A stretch of DNA of 64,000 nucleotides from an uncultured Clostridia bacterium (GTDB lineage Bacteria > Bacillota > Clostridia > TANB77 > CAG-508): NCBI GenBank assembly GCA_944389125.1, contig CALXLF010000005.1:1-64000 (forward strand), given 5' to 3'. Positions 63,829 to 64,000 of this stretch are shown one piece after another. The translations under genes and the position numbers were made by a program. The notes beneath the pieces were generated by a model that worked only from the letters and a program-made list of their open reading frames with translations, made no database searches and was not told the origin of the DNA. Position 1 is the stretch's first letter; each line of letters begins with the position of its first letter.

Positions 63829-63861
63829 AAAAATCTTCCTTGAAAAGGGAAGATTTTTTTG
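63829..63861 (+). terminator. Terminator of the M23 peptidase gene
   Basis: AAAAATCTTCC/GGGAAGATTTTT stem with a T run. Confidence 0.9.
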
Positions 63862-63940
63862 CGGTTTAATTGATTGACTAATTTAAATATATAATGATAT
63901 AATAAATAAATATAAATAATAAAGTATGGGAGAGCATATT

Positions 63941-64000
63941 ATGTCAATTGTAAAAACTAATGGTCCTGTTATAAATTCTTATAAAGATTATGAAGTTGAA
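63941..64000 (+). CDS. Start of an unidentified gene, cut by the window end
   Basis: ATG 63941 follows GGGAGAG at a good distance and opens a frame of 20 codons to the window end (MSIVKTNGPVINSYKDYEVE). This is too little to name it. Confidence 0.55.
   Translation, partial: MSIVKTNGPVINSYKDYEVE

Overview
The window is AT-rich, Gram-positive-type bacterial DNA from a low-GC Clostridia-like Firmicute, probably uncultured (inferred). Support comes from strong AGGAGG-type ribosome binding sites, an infC-rpmI-rplT operon with an L20-type leader and an ATT-started infC, a FabI/FabZ/AccBCDA type II fatty acid cluster, a PdaA-like deacetylase, a VanW protein, and MltG and SMC proteins. Arginine is written almost entirely as AGA with some CGT and CGA.

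The outstanding feature is a translation anomaly. Eight otherwise intact genes (clpC, a znuB-type permease, a Cys-tailed membrane protein, a pdaA-like deacetylase, secA, prfB, an ABC-2 permease and accA) together carry 16 single extra C bases. Each C sits exactly between two codons, directly before a conserved glycine codon, so the zero frame always reads NNN CGG N and the family sequence resumes at GGN. Going through every CGG by eye, I found no in-frame CGG used as arginine in any native-looking gene. The simplest reading is that CGG is unassigned here and CGGN is decoded as glycine by a +1 (four-base) event. RF2 needs four such events and ClpC five, so decoding would have to be efficient. 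Seven ordinary CGG(Arg) codons do occur, all in four genes that look foreign: a DEAH helicase, its neighbour, a P-loop ATPase and a small protein beside smc.

Layout: 1-1036 SPFH/NfeD; 1348-6664 envelope proteins including MltG and a glucosaminidase; 6756-9037 clpC; 9156-10659 DUF1540 and metK; 10667-11034 hairpin elements; 11031-14064 CmpB-like protein, an unknown gene flanked by 48-bp direct repeats, and an RluA synthase; 14061-15427 infC-rpmI-rplT; 15484-18675 metal ABC transporter; 18837-23832 LRR protein, S66 peptidase, hpt, uvrC; 24200-27747 foreign helicase island; 27811-32647 methyltransferase, pseudouridine synthase, radical SAM/SPASM enzyme plus Cys-tailed partner, deacetylase; 32871-35652 secA; 35981-40514 accessory operon (HAD, zeta-like kinase, nucleotidyltransferases, PLC-like, aldo/keto reductase); 40678-48795 prfB, phosphodiester glycosidase, VanW, trmB, Gld-like ABC exporter; 49026-58423 fatty acid synthesis cluster; 58954-63824 smc and an M23 peptidase; a partial gene begins at 63941.

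Intergenic DNA carries several hairpin families, a 31-bp-period tandem repeat before fabF, and paired palindromes 22 bp apart before the unknown gene at 12027. I saw no tRNA, rRNA, CRISPR array or transposase.
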